Below, piece after piece: positions 46,878 to 55,643 of a stretch of 64,000 nt of DNA; positions within the stretch are counted from its first letter, which is position 1, and the number at the start of each line of letters is the position of its first letter. The DNA comes from Alphaproteobacteria bacterium (lineage in GTDB: Bacteria; Pseudomonadota; Alphaproteobacteria; Puniceispirillales; Puniceispirillaceae): NCBI GenBank assembly GCA_016780775.1, contig JADHLI010000005.1, positions 1-64,000 on the forward strand, written 5' to 3'. Below the pieces are notes generated by a model. That model saw nothing but the letters and a program-made list of their open reading frames with translations, was not told the DNA's origin and did not search any database. A program made the translations under genes and the position numbers.

Positions 46878-47429
46878 CTATTCCCTGTCTTGCAAAGAGC
46901 GGATAAGCGGCAGAAATTCATCACGCAGAATATCACCGTCTATTGGCCCTGCATGGCGTTTTAGTATAATACCGTCTTTGGAGATAAGATAGGTTTCCGG
47001 TACGCCGTAAACGCCCCAATTAAGGCCCGCAGCCCCATCATTATCTATGCCTATCGCCCTATAGGGGTTACCAAAATCGGCTAAAAATTTTCGGCTATCT
47101 TCTGGCTTATCTTTATACGCCACCCCAATTATATCGATTTGCTTGCCAAGAATAGCAAGTGCCGGAGCTTCGGCTCGACAGGGTGCACACCAGCTTGCAA
47201 AGAAGTTTACAAGGTAGGGTGTAGCTGTCGTGGCTTCAATTTTTATAAAGGCTTGCGGGTTAGATAAAGAGGGCAGCTCTGTTACAGGTACAGGCTTACC
47301 AATAAGCGCAGAAGGAAGCTCGGACAGCTTACGTTCACCAGATAAGGTCATTATCAGCGCAACACTGGCGATTGAGGCAAAGCAGACAAATAAAAGTAGC
47401 GGCAGAAAATGAGTGAGGGAACGGGCCAT
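46878..47429 (-). CDS. ccmG: Thiol:disulfide oxidoreductase CcmG (DsbE)
   Basis: The 183-residue membrane-anchored thioredoxin has an N-terminal helix (8-28) and an active site in FFASWCAPCRAEAP (Cys81/Cys84), with the downstream YGVPETYLI cis-proline loop. It reduces the apocytochrome or CcmH disulfides in the periplasm. It overlaps ccmF by one base. Confidence 0.93.
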   Translation of the reverse strand: MARSLTHFLPLLLFVCFASIASVALIMTLSGERKLSELPSALIGKPVPVTELPSLSNPQAFIKIEATTATPYLVNFFASWCAPCRAEAPALAILGKQIDIIGVAYKDKPEDSRKFLADFGNPYRAIGIDNDGAAGLNWGVYGVPETYLISKDGIILKRHAGPIDGDILRDEFLPLIRSLQDRE

Positions 47430-49390
47430 TATTCCGCCTCCTTAGGCACCTGTTCAGGCTGCATAACGCGCTGTGCTTTTTGTGGACGGCGATAGAGCGC
47501 AATAAGACCCCCAATAGCCATCATCACCGCCCCAAACCAAATCCAGCTAACCAGGGGCTTATGATATAGCCGCAATGTATACCCGCTTTCGGCGCTACCA
47601 TCCCCAAGTACTGCATAATGGTCGCCTGAAAGGCGGGTGCGTATAGCAGCCTCTGTTGTGGTCTGGCGTTCTGCTGGGTAGAACCGTTTTTCAGGATATA
47701 ACCCATCTTTTAAATTTCCATCTCGATCAAATAAGCGCAGAAGAGCCGTTTCGGTGACATAATTCGGTCCAATACGCTCTTCCACCCCATCAAAGATAAG
47801 CGTTTCATGTCCAAGGGCTATTTCAGCCCCTTTGCTTACACGCACCACATTTTCCTGTTCAAAAAGCGCACTGGCTAGAGCGCCTGTCAGGAATATCACC
47901 ATCCCAAAATGGGCCAGCCACATTCCCCACTGTGTTGCTGGCAAGCGCAAGCGCGCACCTATCCCTGCTTGCCAAGGGCGAAGCCGGAACAACATATCAC
48001 CGCCAATCGATAGCGCTAGCCAGAAGGTAAGGGCAATACCAGCAATACCGGCAACGCTAAGCCCCGAGCCAACCAGTAGGATAACCGCCGCAATAATAGT
48101 TACAGAACCTGAAAGTAAAAGGGCAGGGCGCGCAGAGCCAACCATGCCGCGCCGCCAAACCGTTAACGGACCAATTGCCATAAAGACAATACCGATTCCC
48201 ATTACAGGGTTAAAAGTTGCATCAAAATAGGGCGCTCCGACAGTAATTTTTGCGCCTGTGAACAGCTCTAATGCAAGAGGATAAAACGTGCCTATTAGGA
48301 CAATAAAGGTAGAAACAACAAGAATATAGTTATTAATAATTAAACCAGTTTCGCGGCTTAGTAATGCATAATCTGAACCTTTGGTAAGACTGCCAGCTCG
48401 CAAGGCATACAAAAATAATGGCAGTCCAACCGCACCAAGCAGAATAAACAAAATAAAGATACCGCGCGCAGGGTCAGACGCAAAGGAATGCACTGAAGTT
48501 AACAAGCCAGAGCGCACGATAAAAGTACCAACCAGAGATAGGGAAAAAGCGGTAATGGCCATCAGTAATGTCCAACTAACCATCTGTTGGCGCTTTTCAA
48601 CAACGATTACAGAATGCAAAAGTGCTGTAGCCGCTAGCCACGGCATCAATGAGGCATTTTCAACTGGATCCCAAAACCACCAACCACCCCAGCCAAGCTC
48701 ATAATAAGCCCACCAACTGCCAAGAGCGATACCTGCGGTCAGCGCACTCCATGCAAGCGCAACCCAAAAACGGGTGATGCGTGCCCAACTCCTCGTAACT
48801 TGACCTGTTATAAGTCCAGCAATTGCAAGGGCAAACGCAACTGACAGCCCAACATAACCCAGATAAAGCATAGGCGGATGTAGAGCAAGGCCAATATCCT
48901 GCAATACGGGGTTCAGGCCTCTACCATCTGGCGGGGCAGGGCTAAGTCGTGTAAATGGATTAGAGGTAAACAAACTAAACGCCAAAAAAGCTAGCGTAAT
49001 TCCGCCCATGACCATCAGGGTCAGGGTTTTTAGCCGTGATGTCGCCTCGCGAAACACAAACAACATGCCAAACAACCCTAGGATAACAATCCATAACAAA
49101 AGCGAGCCTTCATGGTTACCCCAACTTCCCGTAACTTTATAAATCATTGGCTTTAGGGAGTGCGAATGGCTTGCGACAAGCTGCACCGAAAAGTCAGACA
49201 CGACAAAAGCATAAACAAGGCTTGCAAAGCTAATAAAGATAGCCGCAGAGGCTATAAGCTGCAAAGGTTCTGCGAAGTAGGTAAGACGGGCATCATCGCG
49301 CAATATCCCAGCCATAGGCAGAATGATTTGCACAACACTGACCACCAGTGCCAGCACTAAGCAGAAATGACCGAATTCAGGACTAAGCAT
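47429..49390 (-). CDS. ccmF: Cytochrome c haem lyase subunit CcmF
   Basis: The 653-residue multi-pass protein carries the tryptophan-rich haem-handling motif WGGWWFWDPVENASLMPW and the preceding GSWGNHEGSLLLW block. CcmF transfers haem from CcmE to apocytochrome c together with CcmH/CcmI. It is the first gene of the unit; no ccmE lies upstream, since the next sequence is the divergent thiamine riboswitch region. The first 166 bases before ccmF show no recognisable promoter for it. Confidence 0.95.
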   Translation of the reverse strand: MLSPEFGHFCLVLALVVSVVQIILPMAGILRDDARLTYFAEPLQLIASAAIFISFASLVYAFVVSDFSVQLVASHSHSLKPMIYKVTGSWGNHEGSLLLWIVILGLFGMLFVFREATSRLKTLTLMVMGGITLAFLAFSLFTSNPFTRLSPAPPDGRGLNPVLQDIGLALHPPMLYLGYVGLSVAFALAIAGLITGQVTRSWARITRFWVALAWSALTAGIALGSWWAYYELGWGGWWFWDPVENASLMPWLAATALLHSVIVVEKRQQMVSWTLLMAITAFSLSLVGTFIVRSGLLTSVHSFASDPARGIFILFILLGAVGLPLFLYALRAGSLTKGSDYALLSRETGLIINNYILVVSTFIVLIGTFYPLALELFTGAKITVGAPYFDATFNPVMGIGIVFMAIGPLTVWRRGMVGSARPALLLSGSVTIIAAVILLVGSGLSVAGIAGIALTFWLALSIGGDMLFRLRPWQAGIGARLRLPATQWGMWLAHFGMVIFLTGALASALFEQENVVRVSKGAEIALGHETLIFDGVEERIGPNYVTETALLRLFDRDGNLKDGLYPEKRFYPAERQTTTEAAIRTRLSGDHYAVLGDGSAESGYTLRLYHKPLVSWIWFGAVMMAIGGLIALYRRPQKAQRVMQPEQVPKEAE

Positions 49391-49556
49391 GGATTATCTA
49401 TCTATTACCCGGATGTGATTGGTTTTGCTTTTGCAAAGTGGCGCAAATAAGGCGTCAAAGTAAAGAGTGTTTTTGCAAAAATTTCATTAGCTAGAAGCCT
49501 TAATGCTAGGCAGTTAATAACACCTGCATGTCTCAGGCTATTGCTGCTTATCCTGC

Positions 49557-49585
49557 TTGACAAAAATGCCTGTATATCGTCTAAC
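49557..49585 (+). promoter_or_regulatory. Promoter of the thiamine salvage operon
   Basis: A perfect TTGACA and TCTAAC are separated by 17 bases, predicting a transcript start near 49592, 3 bases before the aptamer. Confidence 0.65.
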
Positions 49586-49594
49586 TAAAGCTAT

Positions 49595-49666
49595 GACAGG
49601 GGTGCCTGATAAAAGGCTGAGACAGACCCTTATAACCTGACCCAGATAATGCTGGCGTAGGAAGTC
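49595..49666 (+). promoter_or_regulatory. TPP riboswitch (THI element)
   Basis: The conserved parts are all present in order: AGGGGTGCC, GGCTGAGA, ACCCTTATAACCTGA, then GATAATGCTGGCGTAGGAAG, closed by GAC/GTC as P1. It senses thiamine pyrophosphate and precedes thiM by about 100 bases, so it should repress the whole operon when thiamine pyrophosphate is plentiful. Confidence 0.95.
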
Positions 49667-49734
49667 GATACCGTTAGATTGCCCTAATAAAGCGTTTCAA
49701 ATTAGAGCTCTTCACATAAACGGCCTTCATCAGA

Positions 49735-49760
49735 TTTCCTTACCGTCAGCTCGAAGGAGA
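49735..49760 (+). promoter_or_regulatory. Shine-Dalgarno-sequestering hairpin of the TPP riboswitch
   Basis: TTTCCTT (49735-49741) can pair with AAGGAGA (49754-49760), the thiM ribosome-binding site, across a 12-base loop. There is no T-run, so translational control is indicated. Pairing is predicted by eye only. Confidence 0.55.
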
Positions 49761-49768
49761 TTTTGATT

Positions 49769-50548
49769 GTGAGCCAGATTCTTGCTGATCTAAGAGCCAA
49801 AAACCCGCTTGTTCATTGTATTACAAACTATGTGGCAATGAACATATCTGCCAATGTTGTACTGGCAGCAGGTGCCTCTCCTGCTATGATACATACCCCC
49901 GAAGAAACAGCTGATTTTGCCAAAATTGTTGGCGCGCTCACCGTGAATATCGGCACCTTGTCGCCGTCTTGGGTAGAGGGTATGAAATTAGCAGCAGAGG
50001 CTGCGAATGGGGCAGGCGTGCCATGGGTGTTTGATCCGGTTGCGCATTTTGCTACCCCCTATCGTGCACAGGCTGCTCAGGAATTACTTGCCCTTAACCC
50101 AACCATATTACGGGGTAATGCATCAGAAATTATGGGGCTAGGGGGACAGGCATCTGCAGCAAAGGGTGTAGATGCCACTGACCCGGTTGAAGCCGCAGAA
50201 GCTGGTGCGATGATGCTAGCCAAGAAGCATAATTCGGTTGTGGTTATCACAGGCGAAACAGATTTTGTTACAGATGGCAGCCATGTTGCGCGTATTTCTG
50301 GCGGGTCAGAAATGATGCCAATGATTACCGCGCTAGGGTGCTCTCTAACTTGCCTAATGGGCGGGTTTGCTGCTGTTGCCCCGCCAATGGAAGCCGCCGC
50401 AACGGCGCTGGCTCTATTTGCAGAAGCTGGAAGTCAGGCAGAAAAAAGCGCAAATGGCCCAGGCAGTTTCCAGCCGCTTTTTCTAGATGCATTACATAAC
50501 ACCACTCCAGAGATGCTAGAAGAGGCCGGCCGTATCACATGGCAATAG
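49769..50548 (+). CDS. thiM: Hydroxyethylthiazole kinase
   Basis: ThiM phosphorylates salvaged 5-(2-hydroxyethyl)-4-methylthiazole. The 259 residues start SQILADLRAKNPLVHCITNYVA, with the family blocks ISANVVLAAGASPAM, TILRGNASEIM and the GCSLTC-type nucleotide loop. I chose GTG 49769 (9 bases after GGAG) over TTG 49763 (3 bases). It overlaps thiE by 10 bases. With thiE and thiD it makes thiamine phosphate from precursors. Confidence 0.95.
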   Translation: MSQILADLRAKNPLVHCITNYVAMNISANVVLAAGASPAMIHTPEETADFAKIVGALTVNIGTLSPSWVEGMKLAAEAANGAGVPWVFDPVAHFATPYRAQAAQELLALNPTILRGNASEIMGLGGQASAAKGVDATDPVEAAEAGAMMLAKKHNSVVVITGETDFVTDGSHVARISGGSEMMPMITALGCSLTCLMGGFAAVAPPMEAAATALALFAEAGSQAEKSANGPGSFQPLFLDALHNTTPEMLEEAGRITWQ

Positions 50549-51180
50549 ACCCAAATATCCTAAAACTCTATCTGGTAACTGACCCGCATTTATGCGCCCA
50601 GCTTGGTGTTGAAAAGACTGTTGAAGCAGCTGTTCGCGGCGGTGTCTCTATGGTGCAATTGCGCGATAAGGACGCCTCCACTGCTGACCGGATTGCTCTG
50701 GCCACGCGTCTAAAGCCAATTTGTGCCCAATATCAAGTTCCGCTCGTCATCAATGATGATGTAGAGGCAGCCTTGCAAAGTGATGTAGATGGGGTGCATG
50801 TCGGGCAGGGAGATATGGCAGCAAGCCTAGCACGGACGAAAATAGGCACAGACAAAATTTTAGGTCTGTCTGTTGAAACAGTAGAGGCGGCCAAGCAAAC
50901 CCCCAGCAATATAGTAGATTATATAGGTATCGGCCCTATCTATCCAACGCCAACAAAGAGTGACCATAAACCGCCTATTGGTTTTGATGGCTTGGCTACG
51001 ATTTGTGCTGCCTCACCCGTCTACACGGTTGCAATCGGGGGGTTGAAAATTACAGATTGCGCACGCGTAATGGCGGCGGGGGTAAATGGTATGGCTGTTG
51101 TTTCTGCGATTTGCGGACAGGATAACCCTTACGATGCTGCTGCTGGGCTGCGCCGTTCTTTAGATGCCTTGTTTATTTGA
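50539..51180 (+). CDS. thiE: Thiamine-phosphate synthase
   Basis: ThiE joins HMP-PP and thiazole phosphate. The 213-residue TIM barrel shows YLVTDP, VQLRDKDA, LVINDDVEAAL, DGVHVGQGD, GIGPIYPTPTK and the phosphate-binding AIGGLK. It overlaps thiM. An imperfect 17-base duplication (TTTGAATAATTATGGGG at 51176 and TTTGAATGATTATGGGA at 51197) covers its stop codon and runs into the thiD ribosome-binding site. Confidence 0.95.
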   Translation: MAIDPNILKLYLVTDPHLCAQLGVEKTVEAAVRGGVSMVQLRDKDASTADRIALATRLKPICAQYQVPLVINDDVEAALQSDVDGVHVGQGDMAASLARTKIGTDKILGLSVETVEAAKQTPSNIVDYIGIGPIYPTPTKSDHKPPIGFDGLATICAASPVYTVAIGGLKITDCARVMAAGVNGMAVVSAICGQDNPYDAAAGLRRSLDALFI

Positions 51181-51220
51181 ATAATTATGGGGTTCCTTTG
51201 AATGATTATGGGAGGCAAAA

Positions 51221-52024
51221 ATGATTTATAATGCTCTATCTATTGCTGGTTCCGACCCCTCAGGCGGGGCAGGTATTCAAGCAGATCTGAAGGTTTTTTC
51301 AGCCCATAATGTTTATGGCATGGCAGCGATTACTGCGCTTACAGCTCAAAATACAACTGGGGTGTCAGCCATACACACGCCGCCCCCTGATTTTGTTGCA
51401 GAACAAATCAGGATGATATTTGCGGATGTGCGAGTAGATGCGGTAAAAATCGGCATGATAGCGAATGCAGAAATCGCCATGGCAGTGGCAACCACACTTA
51501 TTGAGGTTGAAGCCCAGCATATTGTCTTGGACCCAGTAATGATTGCCAAAGGCGGTGCCCCGCTCCTTGCAGAGGATGCTATGGATTGCTTGCGTGATAA
51601 TATACTACCCCTTGCAGACATTATCACCCCAAACCTGCCAGAAGCAGCAGCATTGCTTGGCGAAGAAGAAGCGCAAAGCCGTGAAGATATGATGGGGCAG
51701 GCCAAAAGGCTGCTTGCACTTGGCCCGCGCAATATCTATCTGAAAGGCGGACATTTTATCGGCGCAGAAAGCCCGGATTTGATGCTTACAGCCACAAGTG
51801 AGACCTGGCTGGATGCCCCGCGCATAGATACCAAAAACACGCATGGAACAGGGTGCAGTCTGTCTGCCGCTATTGCTGCCAATAGAGCTTGTGGTGCCTC
51901 TGAGAAAGAAGCAGCAGAGGCAGGAAAAACTTATATCACAAACGCCATTGCTGCTGCTGACCGGCTAGAGGTAGGGAAGGGGCATGGTCCTGTTTATCAT
52001 TTTACCCAAAAGACACATCATTGA
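51221..52024 (+). CDS. thiD: Hydroxymethylpyrimidine/phosphomethylpyrimidine kinase
   Basis: ThiD phosphorylates HMP and HMP-P. The 267 residues contain ALSIAGSDPSGGAGIQADLK, TALTAQNT, LDPVMIAKGG, TPNLPEAA and GTGCSLSAAIA, all typical. GGGAGG precedes the ATG. A 13-bp duplication (ACACATCATTGAA, then ACACATCATTAAA, 52013-52038) spans the stop codon. Confidence 0.95.
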   Translation: MIYNALSIAGSDPSGGAGIQADLKVFSAHNVYGMAAITALTAQNTTGVSAIHTPPPDFVAEQIRMIFADVRVDAVKIGMIANAEIAMAVATTLIEVEAQHIVLDPVMIAKGGAPLLAEDAMDCLRDNILPLADIITPNLPEAAALLGEEEAQSREDMMGQAKRLLALGPRNIYLKGGHFIGAESPDLMLTATSETWLDAPRIDTKNTHGTGCSLSAAIAANRACGASEKEAAEAGKTYITNAIAAADRLEVGKGHGPVYHFTQKTHH

Positions 52025-52082
52025 AACACATCATTAAATGCATCACTAGATACGCATTTAAGCACTAAAATGGAGATATTAA

Positions 52083-53030
52083 ATGTTTAGGCACTATTTT
52101 CTAACCCTTTTAAGCCTGTCTTTTTTATTAAGCAGTCAGGCAATGGCAAATGACAAAATGACTGTTTTGCTGGATTGGTTTGTTAACCCTGACCATGGGC
52201 CATTGATTATCGCGCAAGAAAAGGGCTATTTTGCAGATGCTGGACTAGAGGTTGAAATTGTTGCCCCAGCTGACCCATCAGCGCCGCCAAAGCTTGTAGC
52301 GGCCGGGCAAGCCGATATCGCTATCAGCTATCAGCCGCAGCTTCACTTGCAAATTGCCGAGGGGCTGCCACTGGTTCGCATAGGAACATTGGTAGCTACC
52401 CCGCTAAACTGCCTTTTAGTGTTAGAAAAGGGACCAGTGAAGAGCCTTGCTGACCTTAAAGGGCGAAAGATAGGCTATTCGGTTGCCGGTGTTGAAGAAG
52501 CGTTGCTGACCGGTATGCTTGCGCCGCATAATGTAAAGCTCTCTGATATTGAGCTGATTAATGTGAATTTTTCGCTATCACCAGCATTGATGTCTGGGCA
52601 GGTAGATGCCGTTATTGGCGCATTTCGTAATTTTGAGCTTAACCAGATGGATATAGAAGGGGTGAAAGGACGCTGTTTCTACCTAGAAGAAGAGGGAATT
52701 CCATCTTATGATGAGCTGATTTATGTGGCCAATCCTGAGATAATGGATGCAGATAAAATGGAACGTTTTATCGGCGCAACCGAGCTTGCAACACAATTTA
52801 TTATCAATAATCCGCAGGAAAGCTGGGAGATTTTCTCTGGCACTGCTAAAGAGCTACAAAATGAGCTGAATAAGCGGGCATGGGCAGATACACTGCCACG
52901 TTTTGCGTTGCGCCCGGCTGCATTTGATGCAGGGCGATATCAGCGCTTTCAAGCCTTTTTGATAGAATCTGGATTGCTGTCAGAAGCGATGCCGATTGAA
53001 AAAATCGCGATAGATGTAACCGCTAAATAA
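52083..53030 (+). CDS. thiY: Thiamine-precursor ABC transporter, substrate-binding protein (ThiY-like)
   Basis: The 315-residue periplasmic protein has a signal peptide ending near AMA-ND (residue 22). The NMT1/THI5-like fold is recognisable by LDWFVNPDHGPLIIAQEKGYF, the family's substrate loop, and ADIAISYQPQLHLQ. ThiY proteins bind formylaminopyrimidine or HMP. Its place behind the TPP riboswitch and thiD supports a pyrimidine precursor as substrate; the exact ligand is inferred. Confidence 0.88.
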   Translation: MFRHYFLTLLSLSFLLSSQAMANDKMTVLLDWFVNPDHGPLIIAQEKGYFADAGLEVEIVAPADPSAPPKLVAAGQADIAISYQPQLHLQIAEGLPLVRIGTLVATPLNCLLVLEKGPVKSLADLKGRKIGYSVAGVEEALLTGMLAPHNVKLSDIELINVNFSLSPALMSGQVDAVIGAFRNFELNQMDIEGVKGRCFYLEEEGIPSYDELIYVANPEIMDADKMERFIGATELATQFIINNPQESWEIFSGTAKELQNELNKRAWADTLPRFALRPAAFDAGRYQRFQAFLIESGLLSEAMPIEKIAIDVTAK

Positions 53031-53051
53031 GGAAGGCGAACAAGAAAAAAG

Positions 53052-53777
53052 ATGACAAGATCCCCTGAAATTCTGTTGAAAGGCTGTGCCCATCTGGGTG
53101 AAAAAACGCTGTTCAAGAATCTGGAATTACAGGTTAAAGCAGGGGAATGGACAGCCCTTTTAGGCCCATCTGGTTCCGGCAAATCAACCCTATTGCGGCT
53201 GATTGCCGGCCTTGCCACAGCTGCTGAATTTGATGGGCAGATACAGACTGATGACCAGCAAAGGCTGATAGGGCGCATCGGCTATATGGCACAACAGGAT
53301 TTATTGCTGGAATGGGCAAAGATTAGCGATAATGTCACCTTAGGCAGTCGATTGCGCGGCGAGATATGGCCATCTGAAAGGCGCGATAAAATTATTAAGG
53401 CTGTAGGCTTAAGTGATAAAGCAGATAAGCTTCCAAGTGAGCTATCTGGCGGGCAACGTCAACGTGTAGCATTGGCGCGCACATTATTAGAAGATAAGCC
53501 TGTTATTCTGCTTGATGAGCCTTTTTCTGCGCTAGATGCCCGCACCAGAGCAGATATGCAAGACTTGGCTGCCAGCCAACTAGCTGGACGTACGGTGTTG
53601 CTGGTAACCCACGATCCAGGTGAAGCGGTACGCCTGTGCCGAAATATCTATCTGCTGCAGAATGAAAAGCTGGTAAAGCAAACGCCGCTAGCACCACCCT
53701 TTCCAAAGCCACTAGATGATAGCAAAGCATTGGCCTTGCAAGCAAAATTGCTGATGCAGATAAGGGCAGGGGCATGA
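53052..53777 (+). CDS. thiZ: Thiamine-precursor ABC transporter, ATP-binding protein (ThiZ-like)
   Basis: The 241-residue ATPase has Walker A GPSGSGKST, the Q-loop MAQQDLLLEW, signature LSGGQRQR, Walker B VILLDEPFSALD and switch VTHDPGEAV. It overlaps the permease gene by 4 bases and follows the binding protein after 21 bases, so its partners are clear. Confidence 0.9.
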   Translation: MTRSPEILLKGCAHLGEKTLFKNLELQVKAGEWTALLGPSGSGKSTLLRLIAGLATAAEFDGQIQTDDQQRLIGRIGYMAQQDLLLEWAKISDNVTLGSRLRGEIWPSERRDKIIKAVGLSDKADKLPSELSGGQRQRVALARTLLEDKPVILLDEPFSALDARTRADMQDLAASQLAGRTVLLVTHDPGEAVRLCRNIYLLQNEKLVKQTPLAPPFPKPLDDSKALALQAKLLMQIRAGA

Positions 53778-54520
53778 ATAGCGCGTTTCGAAGCGGCATC
53801 GCCGCTATGCTGGGATTGATTATCCTCTGGCAAATAGTTGTAACTCTAACCGGCGTGCCGCGCTTTATTTTGCCTTCCCCTTATCTGGTTTTGATATCTT
53901 TCATTGAAAATAGAGGGCTTATTTTCGAACATACGCTGGTTACGCTAACCGAAGTGATTTTAGGTCTTTTTATTGGTATCGCCCTTGGCATGATAACCGC
54001 TTTACAGTTTGAGATATCACCAACCGCAAAATTCTTTTTGAAACCCGTTTTAATATTCAGCCAAGCGATACCTGTTTTCGCACTCGCACCTGTGCTAACG
54101 CTATGGCTGGGATATGGCATGATCTCAAAAGTGACCATGGCGGTATTAATTATCTATTTTCCAGTTACATCTGCCTTTCATGATGGCTTAACACGCACCC
54201 CACCAGGTTTGATTGATTTAGCCAAAGTGATGCAGGCAAAACACTTGCGGCTTTTATTCTTGATAAAATTACCTGCCGCCGTTCCAAACCTCTTATCGGG
54301 GATAAGGCTAGCAGCGGTTTATGCACCAATAGGGGCGGTAATAGGAGAATGGGTAGGCTCATCGCAAGGGCTAGGGTATTTGATGTTGCTAGCCAATGGA
54401 CGGGTGAAAACAGACCTTATGTTTGCCGCTCTATTTACCTTGGGCTTTATGTCCATGAGCCTTTATGGCCTTATCACTGTCTGGATCAAACTTAGCTTTA
54501 AACGCTTTGAAACGCATTAG
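53774..54520 (+). CDS. thiX: Thiamine-precursor ABC transporter, permease (ThiX-like)
   Basis: The 248-residue inner-membrane protein has about six membrane segments and the permease EAA loop in the region GLIDLAKVMQAKHLRLLFLIKLPAA. It belongs to the SsuC/TauC-like branch used by NMT1-type importers. It is the last gene of the riboswitch operon. Its TAG stop is inside a 9-bp tandem repeat. Confidence 0.9.
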   Translation: MNSAFRSGIAAMLGLIILWQIVVTLTGVPRFILPSPYLVLISFIENRGLIFEHTLVTLTEVILGLFIGIALGMITALQFEISPTAKFFLKPVLIFSQAIPVFALAPVLTLWLGYGMISKVTMAVLIIYFPVTSAFHDGLTRTPPGLIDLAKVMQAKHLRLLFLIKLPAAVPNLLSGIRLAAVYAPIGAVIGEWVGSSQGLGYLMLLANGRVKTDLMFAALFTLGFMSMSLYGLITVWIKLSFKRFETH

Positions 54521-54542
54521 TCAGATTAGTCAGATTAGTCAG
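54516..54542 (+). repeat. Three tandem copies of ATTAGTCAG over the thiX stop
   Basis: The copies at 54516-54524, 54525-54533 and 54534-54542 are perfect; the thiX TAG (54518-54520) lies in the first. Confidence 0.9.
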
Positions 54543-54624
54543 AACCAATGGTGATGAAGTTCTTCCTATATTAAGCTGGTGTATGACGCATTTTTGAACG
54601 GGAGGGAGCTGGTTTTTAGCTATA

Positions 54625-54699
54625 CCAGATGTTTATGTGCCAGATATCTATGTGCGAGATATTTATGTGCCAGATGTTTAAGAGCCAGATGTTTAAGAG
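54625..54699 (+). repeat. Five tandem 15-bp repeats in the thiX-hydrolase gap
   Basis: The units are CCAGATGTTTATGTG and variants, with 1-3 changes between copies: 54625, 54640, 54655, 54670 and 54685. The last two copies are identical (CCAGATGTTTAAGAG). The period is a multiple of three and one frame (54558-54719) stays open through it, reading R-C/Y-L-C/R-A repeats, but no start codon with a ribosome-binding site precedes it. The rest of the 325-bp gap between convergent genes shows no gene. Confidence 0.85.
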
Positions 54700-54845
54700 C
54701 AGGGGTGGCAACCTAAACACACACAGCCCTTTAAAAGCATTCCTTAAATGGATATTTCTAAATCAATAGAAATGTCGCATAATGTATATTATGTAATTTT
54801 TATATATCTAGAAAAACCAAAATAACCGCTAAAATAACAACAATA

Positions 54846-55643
54846 TTAGCGATTTAGCTCAAACACCATACCATCATAACCTGGTTCAACACCGTCTGGA
54901 CACCGCGCCAACAAGGTTTGATAATCAGCCTCTAGCCCTAAATGCGTAAGAACTGCTTGTTTCGGGTTAACCCTATCTATCCACGAAAATGTCAGGTCAT
55001 AATGTGCATGCGCCTGATGCTCGGTCTCTCGCAGGCTTTCAACGATCCAGAGGGGCAAGCCTGCCAACTTATCGAAATTCTCTTCTGGCATGTCTTTGAC
55101 ATCCGTTGAATAGCCGCATAAATTATTAAAAATAAAGCCTAATGAGAATGTTGTGCCGTGACCCTGATGTAAAACATCAATTTTTATGTCGCCAATATTC
55201 ACGCTCTGCCCTGCGGCAATTTCATGGTGTTTTAAGGGCGGAACAAAATAGCTGGGACTTTCCTTACTTTTCTTAAACATATAGGGCATACGGTCAATAA
55301 TATTGCTGCCATGCGTTTGCGTGGCATACATATCAATCTCTTTTTTATCTGGCCAATAATAGACCCGCAAATCATCTAAACCGGCTACATGATCTGAATG
55401 CGTATGCGTGATAAGTAGCCCATCTAGCTTAGGGATATTCAAGGGCAGTAATTGGTTGCGAATATCTGGACCTGCGTCCACCAGTATAGTTGTGCTTTCT
55501 GATTGCACTAATAATGCGCAGCGTTGCCGCCGATTTTTAGGCTCATTTGGGTCACATAGGCCCCATCCTGCACGCCCAAGACATGGCACCCCTACCGAAG
55601 TACCACAGCCTAGCAAGGTGATTTTCAGCCTATCTGCAATCAT
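54846..55643 (-). CDS. Metallo-beta-lactamase-fold hydrolase, PhnP-like
   Basis: The 265 residues carry the MBL metal motif THTHSDHVAGLDDLR (near residue 80), the leading GCGTSVGVPCLGR and the tail HLGLEADYQ. PhnP hydrolyses cyclic ribose phosphates, but this branch stands next to tatD and metG in many alphaproteobacteria, where its substrate is not known; a nucleic-acid or cyclic-nucleotide phosphodiester is plausible. Its start overlaps the tatD stop by 4 bases. It is the last gene of the large minus-strand unit. Confidence 0.82.
   Translation of the reverse strand: MIADRLKITLLGCGTSVGVPCLGRAGWGLCDPNEPKNRRQRCALLVQSESTTILVDAGPDIRNQLLPLNIPKLDGLLITHTHSDHVAGLDDLRVYYWPDKKEIDMYATQTHGSNIIDRMPYMFKKSKESPSYFVPPLKHHEIAAGQSVNIGDIKIDVLHQGHGTTFSLGFIFNNLCGYSTDVKDMPEENFDKLAGLPLWIVESLRETEHQAHAHYDLTFSWIDRVNPKQAVLTHLGLEADYQTLLARCPDGVEPGYDGMVFELNR

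Noticed and set aside
54558-54719. Repeat-coded small protein in the thiX gap
   Set aside because: The frame is open but only GTG or TTG starts without a ribosome-binding site are available, and the composition follows from the repeat alone; kept as a repeat only.
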